Positions 6,522 to 7,871 of a stretch of 7,871 bases of DNA are shown piece by piece. Under the pieces are notes generated by a model that was given only the letters and a program-made list of their open reading frames with translations, was not told the origin of the DNA and ran no database searches. The DNA lies in assembly GCA_023253795.1 (NCBI GenBank), contig JALRFG010000087.1, positions 1 to 7,871 of the forward strand, written 5' to 3'. The position numbers and the translations under genes are program-made. The first letter of the stretch is position 1. Every line of letters begins with the position of its first letter. This DNA comes from Methylocystis sp. GTDB lineage: Bacteria > Pseudomonadota > Alphaproteobacteria > Rhizobiales > Beijerinckiaceae.

Positions 6522-6529
6522 CGCATTCG

Positions 6530-7871
6530 TCACGCGCGCTGGAACGTCTTGCGAAGATTGTCCCACAATTCGAACTTCACGCCAGCCTTGCTCATGATTA
6601 TGCCCTGCTGCGTGATCGACAGCAGATTGTTCCATGTCCAGTAAATCACCAGACCGGAAGCGAAACCGCCCATGGTGAAGGTGAACATCAGCGGCATGTA
6701 GTTGAACATCATCTTCTGGACTTCGTCCGCCGGCTCCGGATTCATCTTCATCTGCAGCCACATCGACACGCCCATCAGCAACGGCCAGACGCCGAGCACG
6801 AGATAGGGGCCGAAGAAGGCGACGTGAGTCGGATCAAACGGGAGAAGACCGAAGAGATTGAAGATATTCGTCGGATCTGGCGCGGAAAGATCCTTGATCC
6901 AGCCGAAGAAGGGCGCATGACGCATTTCGATCGTCACGACGAGAACCTTATAGAGCGAGAAAAACACAGGGATCTGGAACAGCACCGGCAAACAACCGCT
7001 CGCGGGATTCACCTTCTCGCGCTTGAACATCTCCATCTGGGCCATGTTGAAGCCGTGCTTGTCATCGCCGAACTTCTCTTTCAGCTCTTTGATCTTGGGC
7101 TGAATTTCTTTCATTTTGGCGATCGACTTGTAGCTCTTGTTGGCGAGCGGCAGGAACGCCAACTTGACGATCACCGTCACCGCCAGAATGGCGAGACCAA
7201 AGTTGCCGAGCATTTTGTAGAGGAAGTCGATCAACCGGAACATCGGACGGGTGATGAAATAGAACCAGCCCCAGTCGATGAGAAGATCAAAACGTTTCAG
7301 GCCGGGATTCGCCTTATAGGCGTCCAGCGTATCGACTTCCTTGGCGCCCGCGAACACATATGTGGTCGTTGAGCTCGTCGCATCCGGCGCAAGCGTCACA
7401 GCCGCGCTGCTCACAGCGTCAGCCTGATAGGTTTTAACGGCGCCGCCGCCCATCGACAGATAACGCGCTTCCATGGGCGCATTCTGGTCGGGCGCGACGA
7501 CGGCGCCCCAATATTTGTCTGTAAAGCCAACCCAGCCGCCAACGCCCTTGAAGGTTTTCGTAGCGTCGGTTTCTTTTTCCAGCTTTTCGTAGGTGAGCTC
7601 TTCGCCCTTATCGCCGATCACGCCGACAAAGCCTTCATGCAGCGCGGCGTAACCGGCGGAAGGCGGATGACCGACGCGGATCATGCGGGTGTAGGTGTGA
7701 AGCGAAACCGGCTTGCCGGACTTGTTCTCGACGCTGTCCTTCACCGTGAAGAGATATTCATCATCGACCGAAATCACGCGTTTGAAGATCAGGCCCTGAC
7801 CATTATCCCACGACAGGGCAAGCGGATGCGTCGGCGTCAGGCGATCGCTATCGGCGGTCCAAACTGTTTCG
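6530..7871 (-). CDS. yidC: Membrane protein insertase YidC, C-terminal 446 residues (start outside window)
   Basis: YidC inserts and folds inner-membrane proteins, alone or with the Sec translocon. The frame stays open to the right edge (ETVWTADSDRLTPTHPL...), so the first part, including the N-terminal membrane anchor, is missing. The family is roughly 600 residues, so about three quarters is present. The GTG at 7777 is internal, not a start. Visible residues 1 to about 190 are the periplasmic P1 beta-sandwich domain. The conserved insertase core follows, with hydrophobic segments near 222-243, 292-312, 350-372 and 391-425. The basic groove residue is K236 in VIVKLAFLPLA, where E. coli has Arg; Lys is usual in alphaproteobacteria as I recall. 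The cytoplasmic coiled hairpin is KMKEIQPKIKELKEKFGDDK (252-271), and EKVNPASGCLPVLFQIP and EMRHAPFFGWIKDLSAPDP are hallmark blocks. The last helix reads FASGLVIYW rather than the usual FPxGL. It ends in a short basic tail. engB follows after a 55-base gap with a hairpin. Confidence 0.97.
   Translation of the reverse strand, partial: ETVWTADSDRLTPTHPLALSWDNGQGLIFKRVISVDDEYLFTVKDSVENKSGKPVSLHTYTRMIRVGHPPSAGYAALHEGFVGVIGDKGEELTYEKLEKETDATKTFKGVGGWVGFTDKYWGAVVAPDQNAPMEARYLSMGGGAVKTYQADAVSSAAVTLAPDATSSTTTYVFAGAKEVDTLDAYKANPGLKRFDLLIDWGWFYFITRPMFRLIDFLYKMLGNFGLAILAVTVIVKLAFLPLANKSYKSIAKMKEIQPKIKELKEKFGDDKHGFNMAQMEMFKREKVNPASGCLPVLFQIPVFFSLYKVLVVTIEMRHAPFFGWIKDLSAPDPTNIFNLFGLLPFDPTHVAFFGPYLVLGVWPLLMGVSMWLQMKMNPEPADEVQKMMFNYMPLMFTFTMGGFASGLVIYWTWNNLLSITQQGIIMSKAGVKFELWDNLRKTFQRA

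Noticed and set aside
5713..6597. Long + strand open frame antisense to engB and argB start
   Set aside because: It lies opposite well-supported engB, its predicted product is rich in Arg, Gln and His with no family motif, and such open antisense frames are common in GC-rich genomes.
6473..7372. Long + strand open frame antisense to yidC
   Set aside because: The product is dominated by His, Arg, Glu and Gln as expected from reading yidC backwards. There is no recognisable domain or ribosome site.
7775..7777. GTG start for yidC inside the window
   Set aside because: Conserved P1-domain sequence continues in frame upstream to the window edge, so the GTG encodes an internal Val.
1..7871. Defence system, prophage or mobile element
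   Set aside because: No transposase, integrase, toxin-antitoxin pair, nuclease, repeat array or attachment-site duplication was seen. The genes are mostly core metabolism and housekeeping.

Overview
The window looks like a piece of an alphaproteobacterial chromosome, most likely from the Hyphomicrobiales (Rhizobiales). The argument rests on the proteins: an alphaproteobacterial-type YidC, a DapD closely resembling rhizobial enzymes as I remember them, a fairly GC-rich sequence, and the gene order yidC - engB - argB - HAD phosphatase - dapD - dapE. From memory, that order is common in this order of bacteria. I cannot fix the genus.

Layout, left to right: (1) positions 1-1083 on the + strand hold the 3' part of a DUF2252 gene whose start lies outside the window. 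(2) All remaining genes lie on the - strand, so they are transcribed from right to left. In transcription order they are: yidC (its 5' end is beyond the right edge), engB, argB, a HAD-family pyrimidine 5'-nucleotidase-like gene, dapD, a four-helix membrane protein resembling DUF805, dapE, and a small secreted SH3-like protein. The last of these converges on the DUF2252 gene across a 78-base gap.

The - strand genes are tightly packed. The argB/HAD junction overlaps as GTGA, dapD/membrane protein as TGATG, membrane protein/dapE as ATGA, and dapE/SH3 protein abuts as TAAATG. Only three gaps occur: yidC/engB (55 bases, with a strong 12-bp hairpin), engB/argB (73 bases, candidate promoter) and HAD/dapD (56 bases, better candidate promoter). 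This suggests one long transcript with internal re-initiation, giving the sub-operons argB-HAD and dapD-membrane protein-dapE-SH3.

Functionally the cluster joins envelope biogenesis (YidC insertase), ribosome assembly (EngB GTPase), arginine synthesis (ArgB) and the succinylase route to diaminopimelate and lysine (DapD, DapE). Diaminopimelate also feeds peptidoglycan. The two proteins of unknown role inside the dap operon are a membrane protein and a periplasmic SH3-like protein; any link to the cell envelope is inference.

No tRNA, rRNA, CRISPR array, insertion sequence, integrase or phage gene was seen. This is mostly ordinary core chromosome. The least understood parts are the DUF2252 protein, the SH3-like protein with its unrecognised cysteine-bearing tail, and the intergenic hairpin. 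I found no evidence for a new multi-gene system.
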